Shown in pieces: positions 17,808-25,725 of a stretch of 36,535 bases of DNA. This stretch comes from Pseudobdellovibrionaceae bacterium (GTDB lineage Bacteria > Bdellovibrionota > Bdellovibrionia > Bdellovibrionales > Bdellovibrionaceae). How positions within the stretch are numbered: position 1 is the stretch's first letter; each line of letters starts with the position of its first letter. Below the pieces are notes generated by a model. That model saw nothing but the letters and a program-made list of their open reading frames with translations. It searched no databases and was not told the DNA's origin. The position numbers and the translations under genes were made by a program. The stretch covers positions 1 to 36,535 of the forward strand of contig JAHBUU010000009.1 of NCBI GenBank assembly GCA_019637895.1, written 5' to 3'.

Positions 17808-17831
17808 AAAAGCCTCTTCCCAAAAGCAATG

Positions 17832-18028
17832 TTTCTTCCCTCCCACTTCAGAAGCGTTTTTCGGGATGTGTCCGTTCCTGAGGACATCCGGGAAGCGTGA
17901 CGCGTTTTTCCTTTTGGGAGCGCCGACAGGCGATCCCAAAAGGAAAATCCCGGTCATAGCTCAAGGACGAGCGGGTCCTCAGGAACGGACACATCCCGAA
18001 AAACGCTTCTGAAGTGGGAGGGAAGAAA
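17832..18028. repeat. 197-bp element with perfect 54-bp inverted arms and nested hairpin
   Basis: Positions 17832-17885 and 17975-18028 are exact reverse complements over 54 bp. The 89-bp centre contains a second perfect 14-bp inverted repeat (17906-17919 with 17934-17947) enclosing a 4-bp stem CGCC/GGCG with loop GACA. The element lies between two convergent genes, between their two terminators, and codes for nothing apparent. No clear target-site duplication or transposase is seen. It could be a miniature inverted-repeat element, a palindromic intergenic repeat, or the template of a very stable hairpin RNA. An assembly artefact is a further possibility. Confidence 0.95.
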
Positions 18029-18059
18029 AAAAATACCCGGGGGCCTTGCGGCCCCCGGG
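18026..18059 (-). terminator. Intrinsic terminator of the DUF507-cpn10-porin operon
   Basis: On the minus strand a perfect 10-bp GC-only stem (18036-18045 paired with 18050-18059, loop of four) is followed by TATTTTTTTT. It lies 73 bp past the stop of the gene ending at 18132. Its T-run merges with the end of the right arm of the 17832-18028 inverted repeat. Confidence 0.9.
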
Positions 18060-18131
18060 CCCTGCTCACCACCAATCAAGGTGCGATCAAACTGTGTTCA
18101 AGCTGCCGTACAAGTTGCTGTCAAAATGCGA

Positions 18132-19535
18132 TCAAAAGGTGATGGCTGCTCTTGTTTCAAATCCGTAAGTAAATCCGTTCGTCAAATCCGAAGCGCCGTC
18201 TTTGAATGCTCCACCAGGGAACAACAAACCGACCCTGTTTTCCCATCGTACATTCTCGCGGGCTTGATAGTCCACCGAGATATCCCACTCCAGACCGAGG
18301 TCCTTTTTCGCATTCGCAGTCCCAGTGGAGTTCGCCATGAGTTGTGCGTAGATCAGAGTGTTCTTCACGGAAAGGCGAGGACTCCAGGCATAACGAAGTT
18401 GCGGAGCCAAGTAAGCGACGTTGCTGATTGTCTCGTCATCCAGGGAATCCGACAAAGTATGAGTGGAATCCTTCACAAGCTCATTCGTCCTGAAGAAGTC
18501 CCGCTGCCCCAACCGGTGGTTGAAGAGAAGCATGGCCACATCATAGTTACGATGGAAGAAAAAGCCTTCTTGCGAAGTCGTGCCCGAGTCGTCTCCGGAC
18601 GCCACACCCAGCTTCATCCCGCCTTCCCATTTCGACTGGGGACGAGGGAAGTCCATTTCAAGCGCCACACCGTAAGAGCTGTTCTCGATGTTTTCACCAG
18701 TCGCTGTGCGGATTCCATAAGAACCCTTCAGGAACTGGGCTTCCATTTTGAATTTGAAGCTTTCCCATGTCCGACCAAAGGTGAACCCTGTGGTGGTCAT
18801 CGAGTATCCGCCGGTCGCCGGGCCCACGCCACCGATCGCAGTGTCCGTGACATCGTTCGAACTCTCGGAACCTTTGCGACGAGCCATCATCGCGCCGATC
18901 ATGGATCCCGTGTCTTTGCTGTCGTACTGGATCTGAATGATCTCGTCTTGGGTCATCCCCGGATTTCCCGGTCCCCAATCCATGACATGAGTCCGCCCCA
19001 ACATCGGAGTGAAAGACAAATTTCCAACGATGAATTTATAAGCCACGAAATCCGAAGTCGTCAGCCAATGATCAAAAGGCCCGTTCCCCGCACTGTAGAG
19101 CATCCCCAAACCGAACTCGAACGGCGCGCGGCCGACCAGCAAGGAGCCATACTCTTGATTGATCGTCAGATAGAGCTGACTCACACGGAAAGGCGTGAAT
19201 GACTTCGACTGCCCCATGGTGTTGTTGGCGGAATCGTCGCCCGGATTGGGCTCATTGCCACCGAAGAGCATTCCGGTCTGAGAATCGACATAAGCAGGAT
19301 CGTTGTTTCCAAGGACGTCGAACTTCCCGATGATATTGATTCCGTCCGAAGCCACGATTTTCGGGCTCAGAGACAGATAGTGCAATCCATAGGACTTGCG
19401 TTCGGAGGGAGTCGCCAAAGAAGGACGATCCAGGTGAAGCCATTCGGCGCGATAGGTGCCGGTCCAATCGAGACTCATCGCCGAAGCGGCGCTTGAGAAG
19501 AGCAAAAGACCGAACATCATCAGTTTACGTGTCAT
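18132..19535 (-). CDS. Outer-membrane beta-barrel (porin-like) protein
   Basis: 467 residues. A signal peptide (about 1-19, ending ASAM) is followed by many short amphipathic strands and turns rich in Gly/Asn/Asp, with a terminal ...FETRAAITF ending in Phe, the BAM-recognition signature. The size suits a 14-18 strand barrel. It does not match a porin family I can name. I choose ATG 19535 (AAAGG about 7 nt upstream) over the TTG two codons earlier. It begins 20 bp after the cpn10-like gene, so it is probably the last gene of that operon, and ends before a strong terminator. Confidence 0.72.
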   Translation of the reverse strand: MTRKLMMFGLLLFSSAASAMSLDWTGTYRAEWLHLDRPSLATPSERKSYGLHYLSLSPKIVASDGINIIGKFDVLGNNDPAYVDSQTGMLFGGNEPNPGDDSANNTMGQSKSFTPFRVSQLYLTINQEYGSLLVGRAPFEFGLGMLYSAGNGPFDHWLTTSDFVAYKFIVGNLSFTPMLGRTHVMDWGPGNPGMTQDEIIQIQYDSKDTGSMIGAMMARRKGSESSNDVTDTAIGGVGPATGGYSMTTTGFTFGRTWESFKFKMEAQFLKGSYGIRTATGENIENSSYGVALEMDFPRPQSKWEGGMKLGVASGDDSGTTSQEGFFFHRNYDVAMLLFNHRLGQRDFFRTNELVKDSTHTLSDSLDDETISNVAYLAPQLRYAWSPRLSVKNTLIYAQLMANSTGTANAKKDLGLEWDISVDYQARENVRWENRVGLLFPGGAFKDGASDLTNGFTYGFETRAAITF

Positions 19536-19555
19536 GATCAAACCTTTCTCGGGGA

Positions 19556-20107
19556 TCAGGAAAGAACTCCGGCCACATCCCCTTCACGGAGAATGACGAA
19601 GTCTTCATCTTTCAAACGAATTTTAGAACCGGAATACTCAGAGAACAAAACGCGGTCGCCGGCCACGACATCCATGGGACGGATACGACCTTTCGGGCCG
19701 CGATGCCCGCGGCCGACCGCCATCACGAGCCCCTCGAGATTCCCCGAAACATCGGCCACAGTGTCCGGAATGAACAACCCACCCGGAGTTTTACGGTCCG
19801 CAGCCGTCAGGCGCACGATGATCCGATCATCCAATGGGGTCACGAAGTTGCTCAAATCCTTGAGAGAGACCTGAGCCGAAACAACCGAAGTCGTCTTTTT
19901 GCTGGGAGCTCGTCCCAAAGGGCGTTTTGCCTTCAACACCGGCTTTTTGGCAGAAGAAGCCTTCTTGGGAGCAGACGTCTTCACGGCTTTTTTAGGGGCG
20001 CTTTTGGACGACTTTTTTTGAGCAGCCACCTTTTTCGGAGCTGCTTTTTTTGCCGAAGCTTTTTTGCTTTTCACTTTCGGTGCCGATTTCTTTTTAGCCT
20101 TGGCCAC
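19556..20107 (-). CDS. Cpn10/GroES-domain protein with Lys/Ala-rich N-terminal tail
   Basis: 183 residues. Residues about 89-183 form a chaperonin-10 domain: PLDDRIIVRL, a mobile-loop-like RKTPGGLFIPDT, and GDRVLFSEYSGSKIRLKDEDFVIL. Residues 1-72 are an almost pure Lys/Ala/Ser/Pro tail (AKKAAPKK-type repeats) resembling histone-H1-like bacterial proteins. Ordinary GroES is about 95-100 residues and has no such tail, and no groEL is adjacent. The tail could bind nucleic acid or another polyanion; this is inference. The start is GTG 20107 with GAGG about 5 nt upstream, overlapping the upstream DUF507 gene by 14 nt. Confidence 0.85.
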   Translation of the reverse strand: MAKAKKKSAPKVKSKKASAKKAAPKKVAAQKKSSKSAPKKAVKTSAPKKASSAKKPVLKAKRPLGRAPSKKTTSVVSAQVSLKDLSNFVTPLDDRIIVRLTAADRKTPGGLFIPDTVADVSGNLEGLVMAVGRGHRGPKGRIRPMDVVAGDRVLFSEYSGSKIRLKDEDFVILREGDVAGVLS

Positions 20108-20369
20108 GACGTCCTCGTTCTTCTTCGTAGTATTTGCGATACAGAATGTCCCATTCAGGGCTTCCTTCGACCACTCCCCGTTTCAACGAGGCAACTTTCG
20201 CCCGCGCTTTGGAATCGAGGTCTTGATCTTCTTTGACGAACTCAACGACGGCTCGCTTGGCCGCCCGAAGAGCTTGATCGTCATCCGAAAAGTCGACCAG
20301 ATCGTCATCGTAAACACCGTCGGTGATCAAGTGGGCCCAATGGGTTTGGCGGTCTTCAGAAAGAATCAC
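20094..20369 (-). CDS. DUF507 family protein (second of pair)
   Basis: 91 residues, acidic then basic, predicted helical, containing DDDQALRAAKRAVVEFVKED and EWDILYRKYYEEE. Together with the preceding gene it resembles the DUF507 pairs found in delta-type bacteria. The function of the family is unknown. It starts at GTG 20369, overlapping the upstream gene's TGA (GTGA), and its 3' end overlaps the cpn10-like gene by 14 nt, so the three are translationally coupled. Confidence 0.7.
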   Translation of the reverse strand: MILSEDRQTHWAHLITDGVYDDDLVDFSDDDQALRAAKRAVVEFVKEDQDLDSKARAKVASLKRGVVEGSPEWDILYRKYYEEERGRRGQG

Positions 20370-20644
20370 AGAATGAGTTTCCTTTCCTTCGCCATTTTGT
20401 TTTTCAAAATTGGATACATTTTGTGACGCTCGAATTGTCCACCGTGGGAACGCTCAAGCTGATCGAGCATCGCATGAACGTCTTTCTCGAGATCGACTTC
20501 CTTTTGGATTTCCGCTCGGATGATCGCCACGATTTTTTCAGAGACGTCTTTTTCGTCGGCTTTGAATTGAACCAGATTGTTTTGCTTCCAATGGTCTAGA
20601 ACTTTTTTTGCCAGAGCCTGCATTTGATTTGGCGTCAATTTCAT
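20366..20644 (-). CDS. DUF507 family protein (first of pair)
   Basis: 92 residues: MKLTPNQMQALAKKVLDHWK, then KIVAIIRAEIQKEVDLEKDVHAMLDQLE, a helical pattern typical of DUF507. The function of the family is not established. It is the first gene of a minus-strand operon (DUF507, DUF507, cpn10-like, porin-like). The divergent penicillin-binding protein gene starts only 35 bp away, so the promoters of both must overlap the other transcript's 5' region. The ribosome binding site is weak. Confidence 0.72.
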   Translation of the reverse strand: MKLTPNQMQALAKKVLDHWKQNNLVQFKADEKDVSEKIVAIIRAEIQKEVDLEKDVHAMLDQLERSHGGQFERHKMYPILKNKMAKERKLIL

Positions 20645-20679
20645 TGTCCGGCCGAGCCTCTCTGCTCTATGTTGAAGAC

Positions 20680-22998
20680 ATGAAGCGACTAGTGGATGTT
20701 CTTCGCCCCCGATTAAAGATCATTTTAGCAGTCTTTACAATCATCACGACGCTCCTCATCATCAGTGTCGCCGGTGCCTTTTTCTCTCTGGGAAAAAGGA
20801 TGGACGACACCCTCCGCGAGAAGCGTTTTCTGCAACCGACAGAGTACTTTGCCGAGGGCCCCGTTTTCCTGCCGCGCAGTCTTTTGGACGCCCAAAAAGT
20901 ACAAGCTCGTTTCGAAGGTCTCCTCTATCGGCAGCGCCAAGCCGACCAAGTTCTGCTGCCAGGTGATTACTTTTCCGGCAATCGTGAAGAGTGCGAACTT
21001 CGCGCCGGAGGCCCTTTGCCCGAGCCGATGACAGGCTGTTTCGTCTTTGTTCGCAAAGACGTCAGCACGGATGCCGTTCCTCAGCAGATCTCTTGGATCG
21101 TCTATGATGGATCCGGCATGATCCTGAATTTGGCCCAAGGAACCCCCGCTCGCGAAGTTCCCGAGCTGCGACTTGAGCCTCTGCGTTTCGCTCAGTACCT
21201 GGGAACCGACCCTTTGATGCAGGAACGAATTCCCCTTGGTGAAATCCCCCCCGCCTGCCTGAACGCCGTGATCGCGATCGAGGATCAAAAATTCCTCGAG
21301 CACGGCGGCTTCTCGGTCACCGGCATTCTGCGAGCGGTCTTGCGAAATCTTTCCGAAGGACGAAAAGCCCAGGGTGGCAGCACCATCACCCAGCAGTTGG
21401 TGAAAAACTATTTCCTGACGTCGGAAAAAAGTTTTATCCGCAAAGGCCGCGAAATCATCATGTCCGTCATGCTCGAGACAAGATTCACCAAGGACGAAAT
21501 CCTTGAAACCTATCTGAACGAAATCTATCTGGGGCAAAACGGCTCTTTCCGAGTCCACGGTTATGGATCCGCGAGCCGGTATTATTTCAACCGACCTGTC
21601 AGTGATCTGTCCCTTGGCGATTGCGCCCTGATGGCGGCGATCATCAACAACCCTGGTCGTTACAACCCTTGGAGAAATCCCGAGCAGGCAACACAAAGAC
21701 GCGATCTCGTTCTTGCGAAAATGCAGGAACTTCGCATGATCGCCGCCGAAGACAGCACTCAGGCCAAAACCACGGCGCTGCCACAAAAGCCGGGCCGCGC
21801 TCTGGCTGTCGAAACCGCTCCGTACTTCATCGACGCCGTTCGCAAACAGATGCAGGCCAACAACTGGCCGCTCGAAGGCGCACGAATCTACACCAGCATG
21901 GATCTCGAAGCTCAACAGGCGGCTCAAGAAGCCGTGCAGGGACATATCGGTCGCCTCGAGCAATCGAATCCTTACATCAAGGGCCGCAAAGCCAAAGGCA
22001 TGAATCTGGAGGGCATGTTGCTTTCTGGAAATCCCGCGACCGGGCTCGTTCGCGCCACCGTCGGCGGACGAAACTTCCGCATGACCCAGTTCAACCGCGC
22101 TGTGGACAGCCGCCGCCAGGTCGGATCGATCATGAAGCCCTTCGTTTTCCTTTCAGCCATCGGCAAAGAGCGGAAAGACGGCACTGTCTTCACTCCGATC
22201 TCGCTTTTGCCCGATGAGAAATTCAACGTTCGATACGAAGGACAAAACTGGAGTCCCGAAAACTACGAAAAGAAATACTTCGGCAATGTTCCGATGTTTT
22301 TCGCTCTGAAAAACTCTCTCAATGCCGCCACCGTTTCACTTGGAATGGAAGTGGGTCTTGAGTCCGTCATCGAAACCGCCCGCCAGGCAGGGATCGACTC
22401 ACCGATCAAAGCACTCCCGTCCTTGACGCTGGGAGCTTTTGAAATCGCACCGAAAGAAGTGCTGACCGCCTCGATGACCTTTGCAAACCTTGGTCGGAAA
22501 CCCCGAATCTCTTTCATCCGCCGGGTCGAAGGAGCCGGAGGCGAACTGATCTACGAGCACGGTCAGTCTCTCGAGGAAACACTCGATCCCATCAAGACCT
22601 CGGTCCTCGTGGGGATGATGAAACAGGTTCTGATCTCGGGCAGTGGCCGCGGCGCTTTGCTATCCGGATTCACCCATCCGGCCGCCGGCAAAACGGGAAC
22701 CACCAACAACAATCGCGATACCTGGTTCATGGGTTTCACTCCCCATGTCTCGACGGTCGTTTGGGTCGGTTATGACGACGGTTCCACCACTCGCCTGACG
22801 GGAGCTTCGGGTTCCGTTCCGATCTGGACCGAGTTCATGAAAACGATCGCGACCCGATTCCCACCGGATGATTTCCCGTGGGCCGAGGGCACGGTCAAAG
22901 TGAATCTGGACAGAGACGATCTCGAGGCGCTGAATGCCTTGCGCGAGCGGGATCCCGACACGGCCGAACTGATTTTCGCCGAAGGCACCGAGCCCTGA
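20680..22998 (+). CDS. Class A penicillin-binding protein (PBP1-type)
   Basis: About 772 residues: one transmembrane helix (12-36), a GT51 glycosyltransferase domain with catalytic Glu201 in EDQKFLEHGG and the QGGSTITQQLVKNY motif, and a transpeptidase domain with Ser483 in SIMK, SLN in KNSLNAATV, and Lys671 in KTGTT. All catalytic motifs are present, so it should both polymerise and crosslink peptidoglycan. The order and the region between the membrane and GT51 domain resemble PBP1B-like enzymes. The start is ATG 20680, the first Met before the membrane helix; the frame extends back to 20608, which would overlap the divergent DUF507 gene. The ribosome binding site is weak (GAAG). Confidence 0.93.
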   Translation: MKRLVDVLRPRLKIILAVFTIITTLLIISVAGAFFSLGKRMDDTLREKRFLQPTEYFAEGPVFLPRSLLDAQKVQARFEGLLYRQRQADQVLLPGDYFSGNREECELRAGGPLPEPMTGCFVFVRKDVSTDAVPQQISWIVYDGSGMILNLAQGTPAREVPELRLEPLRFAQYLGTDPLMQERIPLGEIPPACLNAVIAIEDQKFLEHGGFSVTGILRAVLRNLSEGRKAQGGSTITQQLVKNYFLTSEKSFIRKGREIIMSVMLETRFTKDEILETYLNEIYLGQNGSFRVHGYGSASRYYFNRPVSDLSLGDCALMAAIINNPGRYNPWRNPEQATQRRDLVLAKMQELRMIAAEDSTQAKTTALPQKPGRALAVETAPYFIDAVRKQMQANNWPLEGARIYTSMDLEAQQAAQEAVQGHIGRLEQSNPYIKGRKAKGMNLEGMLLSGNPATGLVRATVGGRNFRMTQFNRAVDSRRQVGSIMKPFVFLSAIGKERKDGTVFTPISLLPDEKFNVRYEGQNWSPENYEKKYFGNVPMFFALKNSLNAATVSLGMEVGLESVIETARQAGIDSPIKALPSLTLGAFEIAPKEVLTASMTFANLGRKPRISFIRRVEGAGGELIYEHGQSLEETLDPIKTSVLVGMMKQVLISGSGRGALLSGFTHPAAGKTGTTNNNRDTWFMGFTPHVSTVVWVGYDDGSTTRLTGASGSVPIWTEFMKTIATRFPPDDFPWAEGTVKVNLDRDDLEALNALRERDPDTAELIFAEGTEP

Positions 22999-23006
22999 AT
23001 CTTTTT

Positions 23007-23996
23007 TTAGAGATGGATTTCCATGCCCTCGTGAGCGAAATCCCATGCGACCGCCGACGCCCCACTGCCCGAATCCTTCGCGCTTTGGATTCTCCAGTTA
23101 TAGTATTCGCGTGTTTGAGCCCGGATTTCCTCGATGGTCTGCACCGAGGCGCCCGGGTCATGGTGCGCGAACAAAACCTGTTTGACCTCTTCGCGAATGG
23201 CGATGTCGAGTCCGATCTGCGCAGCACTGTGGCCCCAGTTCGCTTTGTCTGCCAGCTCAGGGAAAGTGTACTGTGCATCGAAGTACATCAGATCGGCGTT
23301 TTGATACAAAGGCAGGTCTTCGCCCATGTCCTCACGAGACACCCGAGTCCCCTCGGTATCCACACAATGAGCGTAAGAGGCCTTGCCGCTCTCGACACGC
23401 AGACCCCAGCAAGGATCCGGATGATCCAGCTTATAAGGCGTCAGCGTCATGTCCTCGATCTGGAAAGGCTTGCGCGGCTCCAGCACGTGGAACTTGATAT
23501 TGGCGGGCAGGCTTTCGAAAGGAACCGGAAAGTAGGGCTTTTTGAAAATGCCTCGGATCAAGGACTCCAGTTCGGGATGAACGGCGTAATAATGAACCTG
23601 AACGCCCGGCAGAAAATGCGGCGTGAAAAACGGCAGGCCGATCACATGATCCCAGTGGTAATGGGTCATGTAGATATGGAATGGACCCTTGCCACCGGCA
23701 ACAGCACCACTCATGATCCGCTCGCTCAGCAAACGGATTCCGCTTCCCCCATCGATGATCAGTTGCGATCTCGGGCTCCGCACCTCAACACAAGTTGTTG
23801 ATGATCCGTAGCCGCCAACCAAAGGTGTTTCCATCTTGCCGAGATAGGCGGCGACTTCGGACGGATCCTTGTGCCCCGAGGCAAAAAAGCCTTTGATCAA
23901 AGCTTCGAAATGCCGAGACCATTCTCCCGGCTGCATGCTGGAGGGGATGGAACCACGAGTTCCCCAAAACTTGACGATGAGATCCGAATTGGCCAT
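23007..23996 (-). CDS. MBL-fold metallo-hydrolase
   Basis: 329-residue metallo-beta-lactamase-fold hydrolase. It begins with the WGTRGSIP motif (11-18) of a subgroup of cytoplasmic MBL phosphodiesterase-like proteins, followed by LIIDGGSGIRLL and the metal motif THYHWDH (111-117). Further candidate ligands are His in LDHPD, Asp in CVDTEG and His in FAHHDP. A phosphodiester substrate is plausible from this subgroup but not shown. It converges with the PBP gene (8-bp gap, no terminator) and is divergent from the radical SAM operon, sharing its roughly 290-bp upstream region. Whether it belongs to that system is unknown. Confidence 0.82.
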   Translation of the reverse strand: MANSDLIVKFWGTRGSIPSSMQPGEWSRHFEALIKGFFASGHKDPSEVAAYLGKMETPLVGGYGSSTTCVEVRSPRSQLIIDGGSGIRLLSERIMSGAVAGGKGPFHIYMTHYHWDHVIGLPFFTPHFLPGVQVHYYAVHPELESLIRGIFKKPYFPVPFESLPANIKFHVLEPRKPFQIEDMTLTPYKLDHPDPCWGLRVESGKASYAHCVDTEGTRVSREDMGEDLPLYQNADLMYFDAQYTFPELADKANWGHSAAQIGLDIAIREEVKQVLFAHHDPGASVQTIEEIRAQTREYYNWRIQSAKDSGSGASAVAWDFAHEGMEIHL

Positions 23997-24068
23997 GTCC
24001 CACTAGGATCGAATGATGCTTGATGCTGTTCAATCGAATTTTGCATTCCCCCAGCTTCAGTCGAGCTT

Positions 24069-24100
24069 TTCTCGAGATCCTGATTTTCATCATTCTCGAG
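24069..24100 (+). promoter_or_regulatory. Direct repeat TTCTCGAG upstream of the radical SAM operon
   Basis: TTCTCGAG occurs at 24069-24076 and again at 24093-24100, 24 bp apart; each holds the palindrome CTCGAG. Relative to the predicted transcription start at 24253 they lie near -184 and -153, a distance compatible with enhancer sites for a sigma-54 activator. Suggestive only. Confidence 0.3.
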
Positions 24101-24225
24101 GCTGTCACCTTTTTGAGCGACCCTGTGAACTTCACAAAACGCTCTGCCCGGATGGTGCATTTCGCCCGAAGAATCGCCTTCAGATCAAATTTAATGCAGG
24201 AAGAGCCGCGTTTCCGAGCTGGAGA

Positions 24226-24242
24226 TTGGTTTATTTCTTGCT
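24226..24242 (+). promoter_or_regulatory. Candidate sigma-54 promoter of the radical SAM-peptide operon
   Basis: TTGGTTTATTTCTTGCT shows the invariant GG-N10-GC spacing with a perfect TTGCT -12 box; the -24 box is TTGG without the following CAC. The predicted start near 24253 gives a leader of about 34 nt to ATG 24287. The last gene of the operon encodes a sigma-54 activator, which makes autoregulation plausible. Pattern match only. Confidence 0.5.
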
Positions 24243-24286
24243 TTCATTCGATCAGGAGTCAAAACGCACCGGTATTCGGGATAAAC

Positions 24287-25615
24287 ATGGAACTCAGACG
24301 GCACAAAGACATTCTAGCGATTCGGGCCCACGGGACAGAAGCTCCCCTGGCTTTTCACGCCCGCAATCTGCAAGTCGCCGAGATCTCGGATGAGGCCTGG
24401 AAAGCCCTCGTTCCGACCGCCGTTTCTGATTTTTCCACGAAAGAAGGAGTCCTGACCTCGGAGGCCGCACAGGATTTGGAAGCCTGGAACAATGCGAACT
24501 CAGCCGAGGTCACCGAAGACTCGAATCAGTTCGGGGTTCGCAGCCTGACCTTGAACGTCACCCAGATCTGTAATTTGCATTGCACTTACTGCGCGGCGGG
24601 CGGAGACGGCACATACGGTGATCCCGTGACCCGCATCTCCATCGAAAAGACCCTTCCACAATTGAAGTTCTTCATGGATCAGATCCCGGCAGGCGAGCGT
24701 TTCCATATCGCTTTCCTGGGTGGTGAGCCCTTGCTTTACCCTTTGGCGATTCAAGCCATTGCCGAGTACGTCTTTGCCGTCACCGAAGTCAAAGGCATCG
24801 TCCCGAGCTTCAAGATCACGACCAATGGAACCCTGATCGATGAGCGGGCGATCAACATCCTGAGAGCGATGAATGCCCACGTCACTGTCAGCCTGGACGG
24901 CCCTCGCGAGGTCAATGACCGACAACGCCGCACTCGCAGCAACGAAGGCAGTTTTGAAACCGCCTTTCAGGGTTTGATCGACCTGCTCGCCCACCGGAGC
25001 GATCTTGCCAGCGTCGGTGTCCATGCGGTCTTCAATGAAAACAATCTCGAGGTTGAAAAGGCCTGGGAGCTGTTTTCGTCGATCCCTGTCGACTACATGG
25101 AATTCACTTACTCGGTGAACCATCACGACGCGGCCTCGACCCTGGCGTTCAATCTGTCCATGGAAAAGGCTTTGAGCCGGGCTTGGGAAAAAGGTGGCGA
25201 GAGTGAGCTGCTGCGGATTCTGAACGTCCGCGAAATCTTTGACAGGCTCGACGAGCAGAAACGCCGTTTGAACCACTGCGGAATGGGAAAGAGCTTCATG
25301 GTTGTCGACTCACGCAATCGGCTCTGGACCTGCCCATGGACCGTCGGCCAAAAAGGCAACCGACTCGGTGAAAACAGCGAATTGGACTACGAGCAGCTCG
25401 AAAAGTACCAAAAGAGCCAGATCGAAATGAACGGCTGCGAAAGCTGCTGGGCCCGATTTCTGTGCGGAGGAGGCTGCTCCTTCGTTCATGGCTCTACCGG
25501 CGGCATGACCGCCCAGAAAAAGATTGATTTTTGTGAAAGAACACGATTTCTCATGGCTCAGGTTTTGGCCTATTATGGACGAAGCCGAGCCGCAACAGCG
25601 GGAGCACAACAATGA
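24287..25615 (+). CDS. Radical SAM/SPASM peptide-modifying-type enzyme
   Basis: 442 residues from ATG 24287. The radical SAM cluster is CNLHCTYC (Cys95, 99, 102), followed by LGGEPLL (144-150). The C-terminal SPASM region has Cys331 and Cys349, the exact CX2CX5CX3C pattern (384, 387, 393, 397) and Cys416, enough to hold two auxiliary 4Fe-4S clusters. SPASM enzymes typically modify ribosomal peptides or proteins (thioether, C-C or C-O links, decarboxylation). The N-terminal 90 residues could include a substrate-recognition segment. The open frame extends back to 24020, but a candidate sigma-54 promoter lies within that stretch, so I reject it. Its stop overlaps the start of a 37-residue peptide gene, the presumed substrate. 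Confidence 0.88.
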   Translation: MELRRHKDILAIRAHGTEAPLAFHARNLQVAEISDEAWKALVPTAVSDFSTKEGVLTSEAAQDLEAWNNANSAEVTEDSNQFGVRSLTLNVTQICNLHCTYCAAGGDGTYGDPVTRISIEKTLPQLKFFMDQIPAGERFHIAFLGGEPLLYPLAIQAIAEYVFAVTEVKGIVPSFKITTNGTLIDERAINILRAMNAHVTVSLDGPREVNDRQRRTRSNEGSFETAFQGLIDLLAHRSDLASVGVHAVFNENNLEVEKAWELFSSIPVDYMEFTYSVNHHDAASTLAFNLSMEKALSRAWEKGGESELLRILNVREIFDRLDEQKRRLNHCGMGKSFMVVDSRNRLWTCPWTVGQKGNRLGENSELDYEQLEKYQKSQIEMNGCESCWARFLCGGGCSFVHGSTGGMTAQKKIDFCERTRFLMAQVLAYYGRSRAATAGAQQ

Positions 25616-25725
25616 AAGACTCGAAACACATCAAGCTCGTTTCTAAGAAGAAACAAGACCAGCCTAAACCTGGCAAAAACGGAGTTCTGTATCCTCCGGG
25701 CCAAGGCTGCATGCCGATTCGATGA
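25612..25725 (+). CDS. 37-residue candidate precursor peptide for the adjacent radical SAM enzyme
   Basis: A short gene that fills the 106-bp gap between the radical SAM gene and the sensor kinase exactly, overlapping both by 4 nt (ATGA at 25612-25615 and 25722-25725). It has its own GGGAG ribosome binding site at 25600-25604, 7 nt from the ATG. The peptide has a Lys-rich N-terminal half (a leader-like segment) and a C-terminal part GVLYPPGQGCMPIR with one Tyr and the only Cys, the obvious targets for modification. No signal peptide is seen. It could be a RiPP pheromone, a peptide-derived cofactor precursor as in PQQ or mycofactocin systems, or a redox-sensing tag. I do not recognise it as a known precursor family. 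Confidence 0.75.
   Translation: MKDSKHIKLVSKKKQDQPKPGKNGVLYPPGQGCMPIR

Noticed and set aside
24020-24286. N-terminal extension of the radical SAM open frame, with a hydrophobic stretch
   Set aside because: It has no ribosome binding site, begins at TTG, and contains the candidate sigma-54 promoter; family proteins start near the ATG at 24287.
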